A DNA stretch of 64,000 nucleotides from Dehalococcoidia bacterium. Its GTDB lineage: Bacteria > Chloroflexota > Dehalococcoidia > SM23-28-2 > RBG-16-64-32. The notes beneath the pieces were generated by a model. The model was not told the origin of the DNA and did not search any database. It worked only from the letters and a program-made list of their open reading frames with translations. Shown piece by piece: positions 51,387-59,836 of the stretch. The position numbers and the translations under genes were made by a program. Numbering within the stretch: position 1 is the first letter of the stretch; the number at the start of each line of letters is the position of its first letter. The stretch covers positions 62,001 to 126,000 of the forward strand of contig JAUSFE010000032.1 in NCBI GenBank assembly GCA_030649945.1, read 5' to 3'.

Positions 51387-52312
51387 AACAGATGGACCGC
51401 CGGCTGCTGATCCTCATGCGCCTGCGGGCGGAGCGCCCCGTGCGCGCCGAGGACCTGGCGCGGGAGTGCGAATGCTCTGTGCGCACGATCTACCGCGACG
51501 TCGACGCGCTCTCGCAGGCCGGGGTGCCGCTGGCGGCGATGCCCGGCGAGGGCTACCGCCTGGTGCCCGGCTATCACCTGCCGCCCATCGCCTTTACGGC
51601 GGAAGAGGCGGTGCAACTGCTGCTGGGGAGCGATCTGGCCCTGGCCCTGGCGACTCCCGCCCAGCGGGAAGCCGCACGCGCCGCGGCGGCGAAGGTGGAG
51701 GCGGTGCTGCCGGAGGGGACGCGAGCGGAGGTGGAGCGGCTGCGGGAGCGCATCCGCGTCTCCGGCTGGACGCGGCACGAGCCGTCGCGGTTTCTGCCCG
51801 TGCTCCAGCAGGCCGTCCTGGAGGACCGCGCGCTCTATCTCCAGTACCACTCCTTTGGCTCGGGCGAACTGACCGCACGCCAGGTGGAGCCGTACTTCCT
51901 GACGTACTATGCCGACGACTGGCACCTGGTGGGCTACTGCCGGCTGCGAGAAGCGATGCGGGACTTCCGCGCGAGCCGCATTCAGGACGCGGAGGTGCTG
52001 CCGGAGGGCTTCGCAAGGCAGCGGGACGTTGAGGCGGACGCTGTCGCGGAGGACGCGGGCTTCCGTGAGGTCAGGGTGTGGCTGGACGGCAGCGTGCTGC
52101 CGTGGGCGCGTGAGACGCCGGCCTTCGGCTTCGAGCGGGAGGAGCGGAGCGAGGGCGGCTCCGTCTTCGTATTCCAGATGCGCGAGTTGCGGCGCCTGAT
52201 GCCGTGGGTGCTGAGCTGGGGGCCGTCTGCGCGCGTCCTCTCGCCGGCCGACGTCGCGCGGGAGGTCCGGCGCCAGGCGGAGGCGCTGGCCAGCAGGTAT
52301 GCTGAGGACTGA
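51383..52312 (+). CDS. HTH_11/WYL-domain transcriptional regulator
   Basis: A 309-residue YafY-like regulator. The N-terminal winged helix (about residues 5-60) includes AEDLARECECSVRTIYRDVDALSQAGVPL; GEGYRLVPG follows. A WYL domain (about residues 140-220) has ALYLQYHSFGSGE and YADDWHLVGYCRLREAMRDFRASRI, then the WCX-like C-terminus. WYL domains sense ligands or nucleic acids. It is followed after 21 bp by a cupin gene and probably regulates this small metabolic run (inference). Confidence 0.88.
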   Translation: MKQMDRRLLILMRLRAERPVRAEDLARECECSVRTIYRDVDALSQAGVPLAAMPGEGYRLVPGYHLPPIAFTAEEAVQLLLGSDLALALATPAQREAARAAAAKVEAVLPEGTRAEVERLRERIRVSGWTRHEPSRFLPVLQQAVLEDRALYLQYHSFGSGELTARQVEPYFLTYYADDWHLVGYCRLREAMRDFRASRIQDAEVLPEGFARQRDVEADAVAEDAGFREVRVWLDGSVLPWARETPAFGFEREERSEGGSVFVFQMRELRRLMPWVLSWGPSARVLSPADVAREVRRQAEALASRYAED

Positions 52313-52333
52313 GCGAGAGATTGGAGGCAACGC

Positions 52334-52705
52334 GTGAAAGTGCACCATGTGAGCGAGCAGGCGGCGGTCTCCGGCGGCCACGAGTACTTCCTGGGGGAGG
52401 TGCAGGTGCAGCCGGTGGTCGCGCCGGGCGAGGGTCTCGATATCGTGGTCGTCCGCTTCAGCCCGGGGTCGCGCACCTATCTGCACACGCACGAGGTGGC
52501 GCAGGCGCTGCACTGCCTGGAGGGCAAGGGGGTGCTGGCCACGGAGACGGATCGGCACGAGGTAGGGCCCGGCGACATCGTGCACATCCCAGCGGGGGAG
52601 CTGCACTGGCACGGCGCGGCGCCGGACAGCCCGTTTGTGCACCTCTCCATCCGCGCGCCGGGCGCAAGCCACTGGACCAGGCGCGACCCGCTGGCGGGCG
52701 GTTAG
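52334..52705 (+). CDS. Cupin-domain protein
   Basis: A 123-residue single cupin barrel starting with GTG (KVHHVSEQAAVSGG). Metal-ligand motif 1 is TYLHTHEVAQALHCLEGKG and motif 2 is PGDIVHIPAGELHWHG, with all expected His/Glu residues. Function may be an isomerase, dioxygenase-like enzyme or binding protein. A damaged paralogue, including the same N-terminus and HTH motif, occurs at 57870-58075 on the other strand. Confidence 0.85.
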   Translation: MKVHHVSEQAAVSGGHEYFLGEVQVQPVVAPGEGLDIVVVRFSPGSRTYLHTHEVAQALHCLEGKGVLATETDRHEVGPGDIVHIPAGELHWHGAAPDSPFVHLSIRAPGASHWTRRDPLAGG

Positions 52706-52720
52706 GGGGTCCGCCGGTTA

Positions 52721-53209
52721 GTGTCTGCCATGGAGTCGCCGCCGCCGCTGCCGTCCGGGCTGGAGACGGAGCACCTGCTGGACGTCTTCGTGGACCTGGA
52801 AGCGCCGCTGGACATCGGTCCGGGGCCCTTTGGCCGGCGCCTGGTGCTCATCCTCAAGGGCGGCCGCTTCGCCGGACCGAAGCTGCGCGGCGAGGTGCTG
52901 CCGGGGGGCGGCGACTGGCTGGTCTGGGCGCCGCCCGCCACGCTGGAGCTGGACGTCCGTGCCGTGATGCGCACGGACGACGATGCGCACATCATGATCG
53001 CCTTCCGGGGCGTGGCCAACGCGGAGCCAGCCGTCCTGATGAGGGTGCTCTCCGGGCAGGCCGTGAGCCCCGAAGAATACTATGCGCGGATCACACCTCG
53101 CTTCGAGGCCGGCGCGGAGCAATACCGCTGGCTGAACGCCGCCATTTGCCTGGGGAGCGGCTACCTGGGGCGCGGGCACGCGGCGTTTCGCGTCTGGCGC
53201 GTGCTCTAG
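52721..53209 (+). CDS. DUF3237-family protein
   Basis: A 162-residue protein with the DUF3237 beta-barrel pattern: GRRLVLILKGGRFAGPKLRGEVLPGGGDWL, then LDVRAVMRTDDDAHIMIAFRG, and the end WLNAAICLGSGYLG. Family members are small cytoplasmic proteins of unknown activity, often next to catabolic enzymes. The start is GTG. It follows the cupin by 15 bp. Confidence 0.82.
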   Translation: MSAMESPPPLPSGLETEHLLDVFVDLEAPLDIGPGPFGRRLVLILKGGRFAGPKLRGEVLPGGGDWLVWAPPATLELDVRAVMRTDDDAHIMIAFRGVANAEPAVLMRVLSGQAVSPEEYYARITPRFEAGAEQYRWLNAAICLGSGYLGRGHAAFRVWRVL

Positions 53210-53294
53210 GCGCTGGGCTTCTCGGCAGGCATGGGCTATACTCCGCTTTGTCCCTGCGAACGGATGACCCTCTGACTCTTTTGAAGGAGAACGC

Positions 53295-53615
53295 ATGATA
53301 ACGATGCTCGCCCGCTTCGAAATGCTCCAGGGCAAGGAAGACGAGGCCCTGGCCGCCGTCAGCGTGATGGCCGAGGCCGTGAAGGCCCACGAACCGGGCG
53401 CCCTGCTGTTCACGGTGAGCCAGGGGCAGGTAAACCCCCTGGAGATATACATCTACGAGGTCTACAAGGACCAGGAAGCGTTCGACGCCCATCGCAAGAC
53501 GGCGCACATGCGCGAATTTCAGGCGGCGTTCGGCCAGACGCTGGACCGCGCCTCGTTCAACGTGGAGATGCTGAAGCAAGTCGCCGGCTTCGTCCGTCCC
53601 GCGGCCACCGCCTGA
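53295..53615 (+). CDS. Antibiotic biosynthesis monooxygenase (ABM)-domain protein
   Basis: A 106-residue ferredoxin-like ABM fold. MITMLARFEMLQGKEDEALAAV, PGALLFTVSQ, and YEVYKDQEAFDAHRKTAHMREF are the typical strand and helix patterns (His and Arg in AHRKT). ABM enzymes oxidise quinols or act as heme oxygenases, though many have unknown substrates. AAGGAG precedes the ATG. A paralogue follows 27 bp downstream. Confidence 0.85.
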   Translation: MITMLARFEMLQGKEDEALAAVSVMAEAVKAHEPGALLFTVSQGQVNPLEIYIYEVYKDQEAFDAHRKTAHMREFQAAFGQTLDRASFNVEMLKQVAGFVRPAATA

Positions 53616-53642
53616 GCCCTGAGCAGCATTAAGAGGAGCCGC

Positions 53643-53948
53643 ATGAACACCATCCTGGCGCAGTTCAGGATCATCCCCGGCAAGGAGGCGGAGGCGGAGG
53701 AGGCCATGAAGACGATGGCCGCATCCGTAGAGTCGAAGGAGTCCGGCGCGCGCACCTACATCTTCCACCGCAACCTCAAGGACCCGCTGGCGGTCAGCGT
53801 CTGGGAGATCTACGCGGACGATGCGGCCTCCGCCGCCCACCGCGCCACGGAATACATGGCGGCCTTCCGCACCTATTTCGGCCCGCTCTTCGACCCGGAG
53901 ACCGTGAAGATCGAGCGGCTGGAGCGGATCGCCGGCTTTTCCCGCTAG
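53643..53948 (+). CDS. Antibiotic biosynthesis monooxygenase (ABM)-domain protein
   Basis: A 101-residue ABM-fold paralogue of the preceding gene: NTILAQFRIIPGKEAEAEEAM, ARTYIFHRNLKDP, WEIYADDAASAAHRATEYMAAF. AAGAGGAGC precedes the ATG. Tandem ABM genes suggest a duplicated enzyme or a heterodimer. The 3' end overlaps the convergent CDF gene by 4 bp. Confidence 0.85.
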   Translation: MNTILAQFRIIPGKEAEAEEAMKTMAASVESKESGARTYIFHRNLKDPLAVSVWEIYADDAASAAHRATEYMAAFRTYFGPLFDPETVKIERLERIAGFSR

Positions 53949-54976
53949 GGGTCTACCGGCTCGCCGCGGGCGGGCGCTTCCCGCACGGCGCCCGGCCGGC
54001 TGCGCAGCTCCCAGAAGGTCTCCCGCACCTCGGGCAGCGCTCGGCTGATCGCCTGATCGATGCGCTCCATCAGGCCCTCGATCTCCGCAGTGGTCAGATC
54101 GCGGCGGACCTCGATCTCCCCGGTGACGAGGACGCTGTGCGAGCCCAGTTGCATGGAGAGGAGGCGCACCACGTGGTCCACCTCCGGGAAGGAGGCGAGG
54201 ATGCGGTGGAGCTCCCGCCGCGTCTCGTCCGCGGCGGCGGCGCCCAGGAGCAGGTGGCGCGACTGCAGGCCCAGCATCAGGGAGACGCCCGCGAGGACGC
54301 AGCCGATGCCGATGGACGCGACGGCGTCCCAGATTTCGTTGCCGGTGAGCTCTGAGACGCCCAGGCCGGTGGCGGCCAGAGCCAGGCCGGTGAGGGCGGC
54401 GCTGTCCTCGAAGAACACGGTCTTCGTCGTCACGTCCGGGGACTTCTGGATAGCGTGCAAGAGGCTCCAGCCCCGGCGGCGGGCGCCCGCCCGAAGGCTG
54501 CGGACGGCCACGGCGAACGAGGCCGACTCGAAGAGGGCCGCCATGCCCAGGACGGAGAAGGCGATGATCAGGTCCGCAGGGCTGCGCTCATGCACGTCGT
54601 TCTGGATGGCGGTGCGGATGCCTTCGTAGAAGGAGAAGGCCGCGCCGGCGACGAAAATGAAGATGGCGGCGAGGAAGGACCAGAAGAAGGCCTCCTTCCC
54701 GTAGCCGTGGGGATGCGATTCGTCGGCCATGGTGTGGGAGAGGTTGATGCCGAGGAGGAGGAAGACCTGGTTGACGGTATCCGCGATGGAGTGGCCGGCC
54801 TCCGCCAGCATGGCCGCGCTGCCGGTGAGCACGCCCGCCACCAGCTTGCCCACGGCGATGGCGAAGTTTGCCGCCATCGCCGCGAGGACGGCGGCCTTGC
54901 TCTCGCCCTCCTCGTGCCCGGCGGCAGCCAGGCTGCTGGGGGCAGCGCGGCCGGAGTCGGGTGGGAGGGTGGTCAC
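53945..54976 (-). CDS. Cation diffusion facilitator family metal transporter
   Basis: A 343-residue membrane protein with six hydrophobic segments and a cytoplasmic C-terminal domain. LAEAGHSIADTVNQ carries the His/Asp metal site of helix 2, SHPHGYGKEAFFW is the conserved loop, and FEDSAALTGLALAATG supplies an Asp of helix 5. The C-terminal part (EVDHVVRLLSMQLGSHSVLVTGEIEV) is the usual ferredoxin-like dimer domain. It exports divalent cations such as Zn, Fe or Mn by proton antiport; ion specificity cannot be fixed from sequence. Confidence 0.9.
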   Translation of the reverse strand: MTTLPPDSGRAAPSSLAAAGHEEGESKAAVLAAMAANFAIAVGKLVAGVLTGSAAMLAEAGHSIADTVNQVFLLLGINLSHTMADESHPHGYGKEAFFWSFLAAIFIFVAGAAFSFYEGIRTAIQNDVHERSPADLIIAFSVLGMAALFESASFAVAVRSLRAGARRRGWSLLHAIQKSPDVTTKTVFFEDSAALTGLALAATGLGVSELTGNEIWDAVASIGIGCVLAGVSLMLGLQSRHLLLGAAAADETRRELHRILASFPEVDHVVRLLSMQLGSHSVLVTGEIEVRRDLTTAEIEGLMERIDQAISRALPEVRETFWELRSRPGAVREAPARGEPVDP

Positions 54977-55012
54977 GGGGTTACATTAGCATGGCGAGCC
55001 GGACGCCGGCAG

Positions 55013-55714
55013 CTAAGGGCCGGCTGGCACGCCCAGGCTGCGCCCAAGGTCCTGCGTGAACTGGCGCCACTCCTCCGGGTCCGCCCAGCCCTCGTAGCCG
55101 CTGTACGAGGCCAGAGGCAGCTTCTCCTCCTCCGGGCCGGCGACGCCCCAGACCGTAAACGTCTCCAGCGGCCCTTTGACCTCGTATCCCAGCTCCAGGC
55201 GGCGGAGGTCCGTGGTCCGCAGCTGCCGGCGCGACCTGCCGAACGGGCGCTTCGACAGGGTGATCGTGATCTCGCCTGCCGCCGTGTCCAGGGCCACCTC
55301 CGTGCGGCCGGAGCGGGTGACCAGCCGGCCCATGGCGTCGCGCGCGGGGAGGTTGCCGCCGCGCCGCCCGTCCGGCGCCCCGGCCTCGGTTACGGGCAGG
55401 CCGTAAGCGCCGGCGATGGCCCCGGCCAGCTTGCGGGCGCATTCGCGGTCGTCTTCGTTGACGGTGAGGTTGCCGCCGCTCTCGTACTCGGCGACGACGC
55501 GCGAGAGGCGCGTGGGCATGACTTCGCCGGTGTGGCTCTGCATGGGCGGCTGCGACCAGCGGTACCAGGTGACGGAGCGCACCGGCGGCAGGCGCTCCAC
55601 GGTCGCGGGCTCGTCCTCCCCGCGCTTGCCCTTGCGGGCATAGTGGCGCAACTCCCGCAGCACCGGGTCCCAGACCCAGCGGCCGCAGAGGAAGTCGCCC
55701 TCTTCGGGAGGCAT
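55013..55714 (-). CDS. Hypothetical cytoplasmic protein
   Basis: A 233-residue protein starting MPPEEGDFLCGRWVWDP. It is polar with mixed alpha/beta character and no membrane segment. The segment ALDTAAGEITITLSKRPFGRSRRQLRTTDLRRLELGY looks like a folded beta-sheet region. I do not recognise a family. The ATG at 55714 is preferred because a longer frame would run through the upstream ABM-like gene, 7 bp away. Confidence 0.7.
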   Translation of the reverse strand: MPPEEGDFLCGRWVWDPVLRELRHYARKGKRGEDEPATVERLPPVRSVTWYRWSQPPMQSHTGEVMPTRLSRVVAEYESGGNLTVNEDDRECARKLAGAIAGAYGLPVTEAGAPDGRRGGNLPARDAMGRLVTRSGRTEVALDTAAGEITITLSKRPFGRSRRQLRTTDLRRLELGYEVKGPLETFTVWGVAGPEEEKLPLASYSGYEGWADPEEWRQFTQDLGRSLGVPAGP

Positions 55715-55721
55715 AAGGGGC

Positions 55722-56039
55722 TTAGCCCGCGACCTCGAAGTTCTTGCGCACCCAGGCGCCGTCGGGGTGAGGGGCCGTGGGGATGGCGGCGTCCTCGATG
55801 GTGGCGGCGGTGGCTGCGGCGCCGCCCCGGACGTAGCGGCGGCAGTCGTCAAGGCTCTGCCAGGTGGTGATCTGCGCCATCGCGCCTTCCTCGTCCGGGC
55901 TCCAGAGGTACTGCAACGAGACGAAGCCCGGCTCCGCCTCCACCACTTGCCGCACCTTCGGCAGCACCGCCTGGAGCGCGGACTCCCAACCGGCGCGGTC
56001 CTTGACGCGCGTCTTGCGTACGAGGATAGAGATGACCAT
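55722..56039 (-). CDS. ABM/dimeric alpha-beta barrel-like protein
   Basis: A 105-residue protein starting MVISILVRKTRVKDRAGWESAL, then EAEPGFVSLQYLWSPDEEGAMAQITTWQSLDDCRRY, the classic ABM or dimeric alpha-beta barrel pattern. It would be the third member of this fold within 3 kb. Activity unknown. It lies upstream of the hypothetical gene at 55013 on the same strand. Confidence 0.78.
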   Translation of the reverse strand: MVISILVRKTRVKDRAGWESALQAVLPKVRQVVEAEPGFVSLQYLWSPDEEGAMAQITTWQSLDDCRRYVRGGAAATAATIEDAAIPTAPHPDGAWVRKNFEVAG

Positions 56040-56113
56040 CGGCGCCCCCCTTCTGCTGTCCGGATGGTAACGCCGATGGTCTGCGCGGTCGAGAGGCGGT
56101 GTAGCGGAAGGCT

Positions 56114-56593
56114 TCAGCCTTCCACGGGGGGATGGGCCGCCTGGCCGGCCCGCCAGTTCCTGGCGACGCGCCTGATCTCGGGCGTGCCCAGGCCCTGCCA
56201 GACGGCCCAGTGCACGCGCTGGACCATGAACTCGAAGGCGACATCGTTGCGGCTGGTCATGTCGATCTTCCGCGCCTCGATGGCGGCCTGCATGCGCGTC
56301 GCCCAGTCGTCGGCAACGACAGCGCTGCCGATGATCATGAACTCCTCGTCATCCTCGCCCAGCATCGCGTGGATGGCGCAGCGCGGGTCGCGGAGCAGGT
56401 TGTGGTACTTCACGGTGTGCTTGGCGATGAAGGCGAGCAGACGTCCGCCTCCGATCAGCGGCGTGAAGGGATGGAGGCGCGGCGAGTTATCTCTCGCGGT
56501 CGTGGCGATGTAAGCGACGCCGACTCCGAGCCGCCGCGCGCCGCGTTCGGCGAGGTCGGGTGCGGCGCCGGCGAACTCGGCCCAGGTCGCCAC
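56114..56593 (-). CDS. Pyridoxamine 5'-phosphate oxidase-family FMN-binding protein
   Basis: A 159-residue split-barrel flavoprotein-type protein. VAYIATTARDNSPRLHPFTPLIGGGRLLAFIAKHTVKYHNLLRDPRCAIHAM is the FMN-binding core of the PNPOx-like family. Substrate is unknown; members include F420- or FMN-dependent reductases and heme-utilisation proteins. Its start overlaps the stop of the SDR gene by one base, so the two may act together. Confidence 0.82.
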   Translation of the reverse strand: MATWAEFAGAAPDLAERGARRLGVGVAYIATTARDNSPRLHPFTPLIGGGRLLAFIAKHTVKYHNLLRDPRCAIHAMLGEDDEEFMIIGSAVVADDWATRMQAAIEARKIDMTSRNDVAFEFMVQRVHWAVWQGLGTPEIRRVARNWRAGQAAHPPVEG

Positions 56594-57393
56594 TACTGGA
56601 GCCGCTCGGCGAGGCTAAAGAAGTCTGTGTTGACCGGGATGAGCCAGCGGCTGTCGCGTTCATCGCAGAGCATGACCCGGCCAGCCAGCGAATCGTCCCG
56701 CAGGAGGTGCATGACGGCATCCGCGATGTCTTCGGGGCGAGCCATGTCCTCGATTGAGGGGCAGAACCAGGCCGCGCGTTGCTCCTCACTTAACTGCGGG
56801 ACGAACGCGCGCACTTTCTCTGTCGCGACCCAGTTGGGTGCGATGCAGTTGACGCGTATGTTCAGCCGTTGCTTCAGCGGAGCCAAAGTCGCCGTGAGCC
56901 GCATGATGCCCGCCTTGGCGGCCGCGTACTCAGGCGAGTCGTGCGGGTAGAAGCCGACGCCGGCCATCGACGAGAGGTTGACGATCGCGCCGCCTCCGCG
57001 CTCGCTCATCGGCTTGATCGCCTGCTGGGTCGCGGCCATCACGCCGACGAGGCAGACCTCAAGGGTCCGCCGCCAGCGGTCCGGACTCGCGTACGGATAG
57101 AAGGGCGGCTCGATCTCGTTAGCCGCGTTGTTCACGAGGATGTCCAGTCCGCCGAACGTCTCCTCGGCGAAGGCGATCATGCGGACAACGTCGTTCTCCT
57201 GGACGACGTCCGCGTGCACGTACGCCGCCTTGCCGCCGGCCTCCTCGATCATGGCGACGGTCTCCCGGCCGTGCTCGTCGTGGATGTCGTCTACGATGAC
57301 GGTGGCGCCGGCGGCGGCCAGCGTGCGGGCGATGCCGCGGCCGATGCCGTACCCGGCGCCGGTGACGAGCGCTACCTTGCCGCGGGGGTCCAT
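56593..57393 (-). CDS. Short-chain dehydrogenase/reductase (SDR)
   Basis: A 266-residue classical SDR: TGAGYGIGRG near residue 12, NNAAN (a variant of NNAG), NLSSMAG and YAAAK for catalysis. The C-terminus is longer than usual and ends FFSLAERLQ. Its C-terminal half resembles the SDR at 1106-1897. It is followed with a one-base overlap by the PNPOx-like gene and preceded by a VOC protein 18 bp upstream. Confidence 0.9.
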   Translation of the reverse strand: MDPRGKVALVTGAGYGIGRGIARTLAAAGATVIVDDIHDEHGRETVAMIEEAGGKAAYVHADVVQENDVVRMIAFAEETFGGLDILVNNAANEIEPPFYPYASPDRWRRTLEVCLVGVMAATQQAIKPMSERGGGAIVNLSSMAGVGFYPHDSPEYAAAKAGIMRLTATLAPLKQRLNIRVNCIAPNWVATEKVRAFVPQLSEEQRAAWFCPSIEDMARPEDIADAVMHLLRDDSLAGRVMLCDERDSRWLIPVNTDFFSLAERLQ

Positions 57394-57411
57394 GATGCGG
57401 CCTTCCAGGCC

Positions 57412-57795
57412 CTACGCCTGCGCCGGCTGCTTGGCCGGCACGGGCGCGGTGAACACCAGCCGGTAGCCGCTGGGGTCGGTCACCGTGGCCTCGCGCTGGC
57501 CGTACCACTGGTCTACGGGGCCCTGGACCATCGCCCCGCGCGAGCGCAGGGCGGCCGCGGTCTCTTCAATGTCCTCCACCGCCAGGTAGAAGACGACGCC
57601 GTAGGGAGAGCGCGGCTCGGCAGGCTTTTCGAACATGAACGTGGCGTTGCCCTGCTCCACCAGCGCCCATTCCGCCGCCTGGGAGCTGTCCTCGGGAACG
57701 CGATGGGCAAGCCGGAAGCCCAGGACTTCCGTGTAGAAGCGCACCGCCTCGTCCACGTCTCGCGCGAATAGCTCCGGTGTGTTCCGCTGGATCAT
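57412..57795 (-). CDS. VOC-family (glyoxalase/bleomycin resistance) protein
   Basis: A 127-residue two-repeat VOC protein. FARDVDEAVRFYTEVLGFRLAHR starts the first beta-alpha-beta-beta-beta unit, and VEDIEETAAALRSRGAMVQG with DPSGYRLVF the second. Metal ligands may include His/Glu residues, but the set is not complete enough to name a reaction. It is the first gene downstream of the duplicated nrdJ tail. Confidence 0.85.
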   Translation of the reverse strand: MIQRNTPELFARDVDEAVRFYTEVLGFRLAHRVPEDSSQAAEWALVEQGNATFMFEKPAEPRSPYGVVFYLAVEDIEETAAALRSRGAMVQGPVDQWYGQREATVTDPSGYRLVFTAPVPAKQPAQA

Positions 57796-57869
57796 GGGAT
57801 ACCTCCTCTGTGGTGATGAGAGCAGGGTAACGGGCGTCTCTGACAGCGGGTTGTCAGTGGTGGCAGAGC

Positions 57870-58075
57870 CTACCCGCAGCGGTTATACCCGCAGCTGCGG
57901 CTGATCGGCGCGGCGTCGTGAGTGTGCAAGTACGTGCGCGCCCCCGGACTGAACCGGACGACGACGATGTCGAGCCCCTGGTCTGGGGTCACGACTGGCT
58001 GGACGCGGACCCGGCCGACGACGTATTCGCTGCCGCCGTCAATGGTGGCTTCGGGGATACGGGGTGGACTTTCAT
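57870..58075 (-). pseudogene. Cupin gene fragment joined to a copy of the nrdJ 3' end
   Basis: On the minus strand ATG 58075 starts KVHPVS, as in the cupin at 52334. After a one-base frame slip the sequence continues IDGGSEYVVGRVRVQPVV and LDIVVVRFSPGARTYLHTHD, a clear cupin match that stops inside metal motif 1. The frame then reads SRSCGYNRCG and stops at 57870; this is the exact C-terminus of the ribonucleotide reductase encoded at 59837. It is a recombination scar, not a functional gene. Confidence 0.7.
57871..57893. repeat. Left copy of a 23-bp direct repeat from the nrdJ 3' end
   Basis: 22 of 23 bases match 59838-59860 in the same orientation, and a weaker match extends about 10 bp further. 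The repeat codes for the last residues of NrdJ (GYNRCG). The 1.95 kb between the copies holds the DUF4411/ImmA module and the cupin fragment. Confidence 0.75.
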
Positions 58076-58124
58076 AACTGCACGGGGCAGCAACAAGACA
58101 ACAACCTGCCGTGTTGGTAGCCGA

Positions 58125-58649
58125 CTAAGGAATCCATCCCTGGGCCATAGCGAGGCCGCGAAGACTCGTCCAGGGGATGCCGAGGTCGTCGCAGATATCC
58201 GGAATCGGGGGACCTCTCCGTGGGTGAGTTCTCCGGATGGCCAACGGGAGTTCTTCAGTAATGATCGTGAAACCGTATTGTTGGGCGGAAACGATAAGCC
58301 ACGGATCAGCGGGGTCGCGCGCCGGGTCACGAGGAATCATCCGGGGGTAGGACGCCAAGAGGCGCTGATAGCGGCGCCGTAACTCATTGTTCGTTCTCGG
58401 CATCCTGCATCCGGCAAAGGCGGAAAGTCTTTCCAGACCCGCCGGGTCCCAGCGTGATAGTTCCTCCCTGACCTGCTTGACCAGCCGAAGTTGGCCATCG
58501 TCCGCCAGCCGTTCGAGGCCCTTCCAGATTTTCACACGCTCGTCCCGACTGTATGCGGTCGGAAGGGGAGGCGGTCTATCTAGGCCGTCAAGGCGCACCA
58601 AGCTAGATGTGTCGAGCGCGAAGATTGACCACAGGGGAGCCTGGGTCAT
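58125..58649 (-). CDS. DUF4411 (PIN-like) putative toxin
   Basis: A 174-residue protein with FALDTSSLVRL near the N-terminus (first PIN Asp), VREELSRW (acidic residue), and DPADPWLIVSAQQYGFTIITEE (later acidic cluster), as in DUF4411/PIN-like nucleases. It ends with a PDICDDLGIPWTSL segment typical of this family. It overlaps the upstream ImmA-type gene by 4 bp; this gene pairing is known as a toxin-antitoxin-like module. Confidence 0.82.
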   Translation of the reverse strand: MTQAPLWSIFALDTSSLVRLDGLDRPPPLPTAYSRDERVKIWKGLERLADDGQLRLVKQVREELSRWDPAGLERLSAFAGCRMPRTNNELRRRYQRLLASYPRMIPRDPARDPADPWLIVSAQQYGFTIITEELPLAIRRTHPRRGPPIPDICDDLGIPWTSLRGLAMAQGWIP

Positions 58650-59833
58650 GCGCTCCGGCGATTACGTGTCGCACGAGCACGCTCTTGGAAATCCGCCAAC
58701 TGATCTGGGCGCAATTGCAGAATATCTGCTGCATCGCCCGCATCGATGACAGCCCCCCTCCATGCGTCGAGCACTACGAAGGCTAGTCCAGTCCCGACTT
58801 CCGATAGCCGCTGCACTTCGGGCCGAATGCGGACCGGCTTCTGACCGTCCGGTCGCTTCTTCTTTGCCTTCCTGTCCAGGTTCCGCAATTCACTAATATT
58901 CGCGTCATAGAAATCGGACAGCTTGAGTTCTTTGAGTCGGCGAGCCATAACGTAAGGGCTAACACGAAACTTGCCAGCGAGGCGACGGACGTTGTTGAGG
59001 GTCCAGTCGCTGCGTCCAACACGCGGGAACATGAGCCGGACGGCTTCGCTGAGGTCGCTGCTGGGTACCAGGAAGTTCGCGGAGAAGGTGTTACACCAAC
59101 GCTCAACTTGCCCCCTCAGCGTCTGGGACGGCTCTGTGATGCAGATCCCAGCCTTCCGGAGGAGCAGATGTGCGTATTCGTGGAAGAGTGTGAAGTTTCT
59201 GGCGCTTACCGAATCGTCGCTGTTTACAACGATGACCGGCAATAGGTCATCGTTCCACAACGAGAGACCCCGGCAATCCTCCCAGGGCATCTTCTTAAGG
59301 AGGGCAGTTACTCCAAATGCCTGCACGACCCCTCTCCACTGCTCGAAGGCTTCGCGGGGCTCCCAGGATGCTTGCTTGCCCGTGCTGACACTCAATCGAT
59401 AGCGTTCTCCCTTGGCCAACTCTGCTGGGTCATCGGCAAGGTTCGCTTGAGGCAATCTGGGCAAGGGAATTACTTCCGGTTCTTCTCTTGCCAATTCAGA
59501 GAGGTAGTCCTGGACGCGTCTCGCGTCCCGGATGACGGATAGCGTTTCCCTGCTGATTGTCGTCGGTGCCGACCCCGGCGTCCTGTAGTCGTGGGGAATG
59601 GTAGGAGTATCAGGGGGTTCGGGGAGTAGCAGGACCGACTCGACCTGCTGGTAGACGGCGAGCATCTTGCGGAAGACAGGGGGAGTTAATTCTGGATCCC
59701 CTCGTTCAATGGCAGCTAATGTCCCCGCTGATATGCTGAGCAGCGCGGCCGCCTCTCGTATTGAGTAGCGGCTTTGCTCGCGCGCCCACTTCAGGACGAT
59801 GGGCTTGGCAGGAATGGTCGACTGTACTGGCAT
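58646..59833 (-). CDS. HTH plus ImmA/IrrE metallopeptidase-domain protein (antitoxin-like)
   Basis: A 395-residue protein. An N-terminal XRE-type helix-turn-helix (REAAALLSISAGTLAAIERG, about residues 25-45) is followed by a linker and the ImmA/IrrE domain with the zinc motif FHEYAHLLL near residue 220 and downstream CNTFSANFLVPSSDL. It pairs with the DUF4411 gene, probably as its regulator or antitoxin. The ATG lies 3 nt after the nrdJ stop codon, so it can be read from the nrdJ transcript. Confidence 0.88.
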   Translation of the reverse strand: MPVQSTIPAKPIVLKWAREQSRYSIREAAALLSISAGTLAAIERGDPELTPPVFRKMLAVYQQVESVLLLPEPPDTPTIPHDYRTPGSAPTTISRETLSVIRDARRVQDYLSELAREEPEVIPLPRLPQANLADDPAELAKGERYRLSVSTGKQASWEPREAFEQWRGVVQAFGVTALLKKMPWEDCRGLSLWNDDLLPVIVVNSDDSVSARNFTLFHEYAHLLLRKAGICITEPSQTLRGQVERWCNTFSANFLVPSSDLSEAVRLMFPRVGRSDWTLNNVRRLAGKFRVSPYVMARRLKELKLSDFYDANISELRNLDRKAKKKRPDGQKPVRIRPEVQRLSEVGTGLAFVVLDAWRGAVIDAGDAADILQLRPDQLADFQERARATRNRRSA

Positions 59834-59836
59834 GAG

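Noticed and set aside
57918-58382. Plus-strand frame of 154 codons downstream of the VOC gene.
   Set aside because: It is antisense to the cupin fragment and to the DUF4411 gene; the minus strand carries the recognisable homology.
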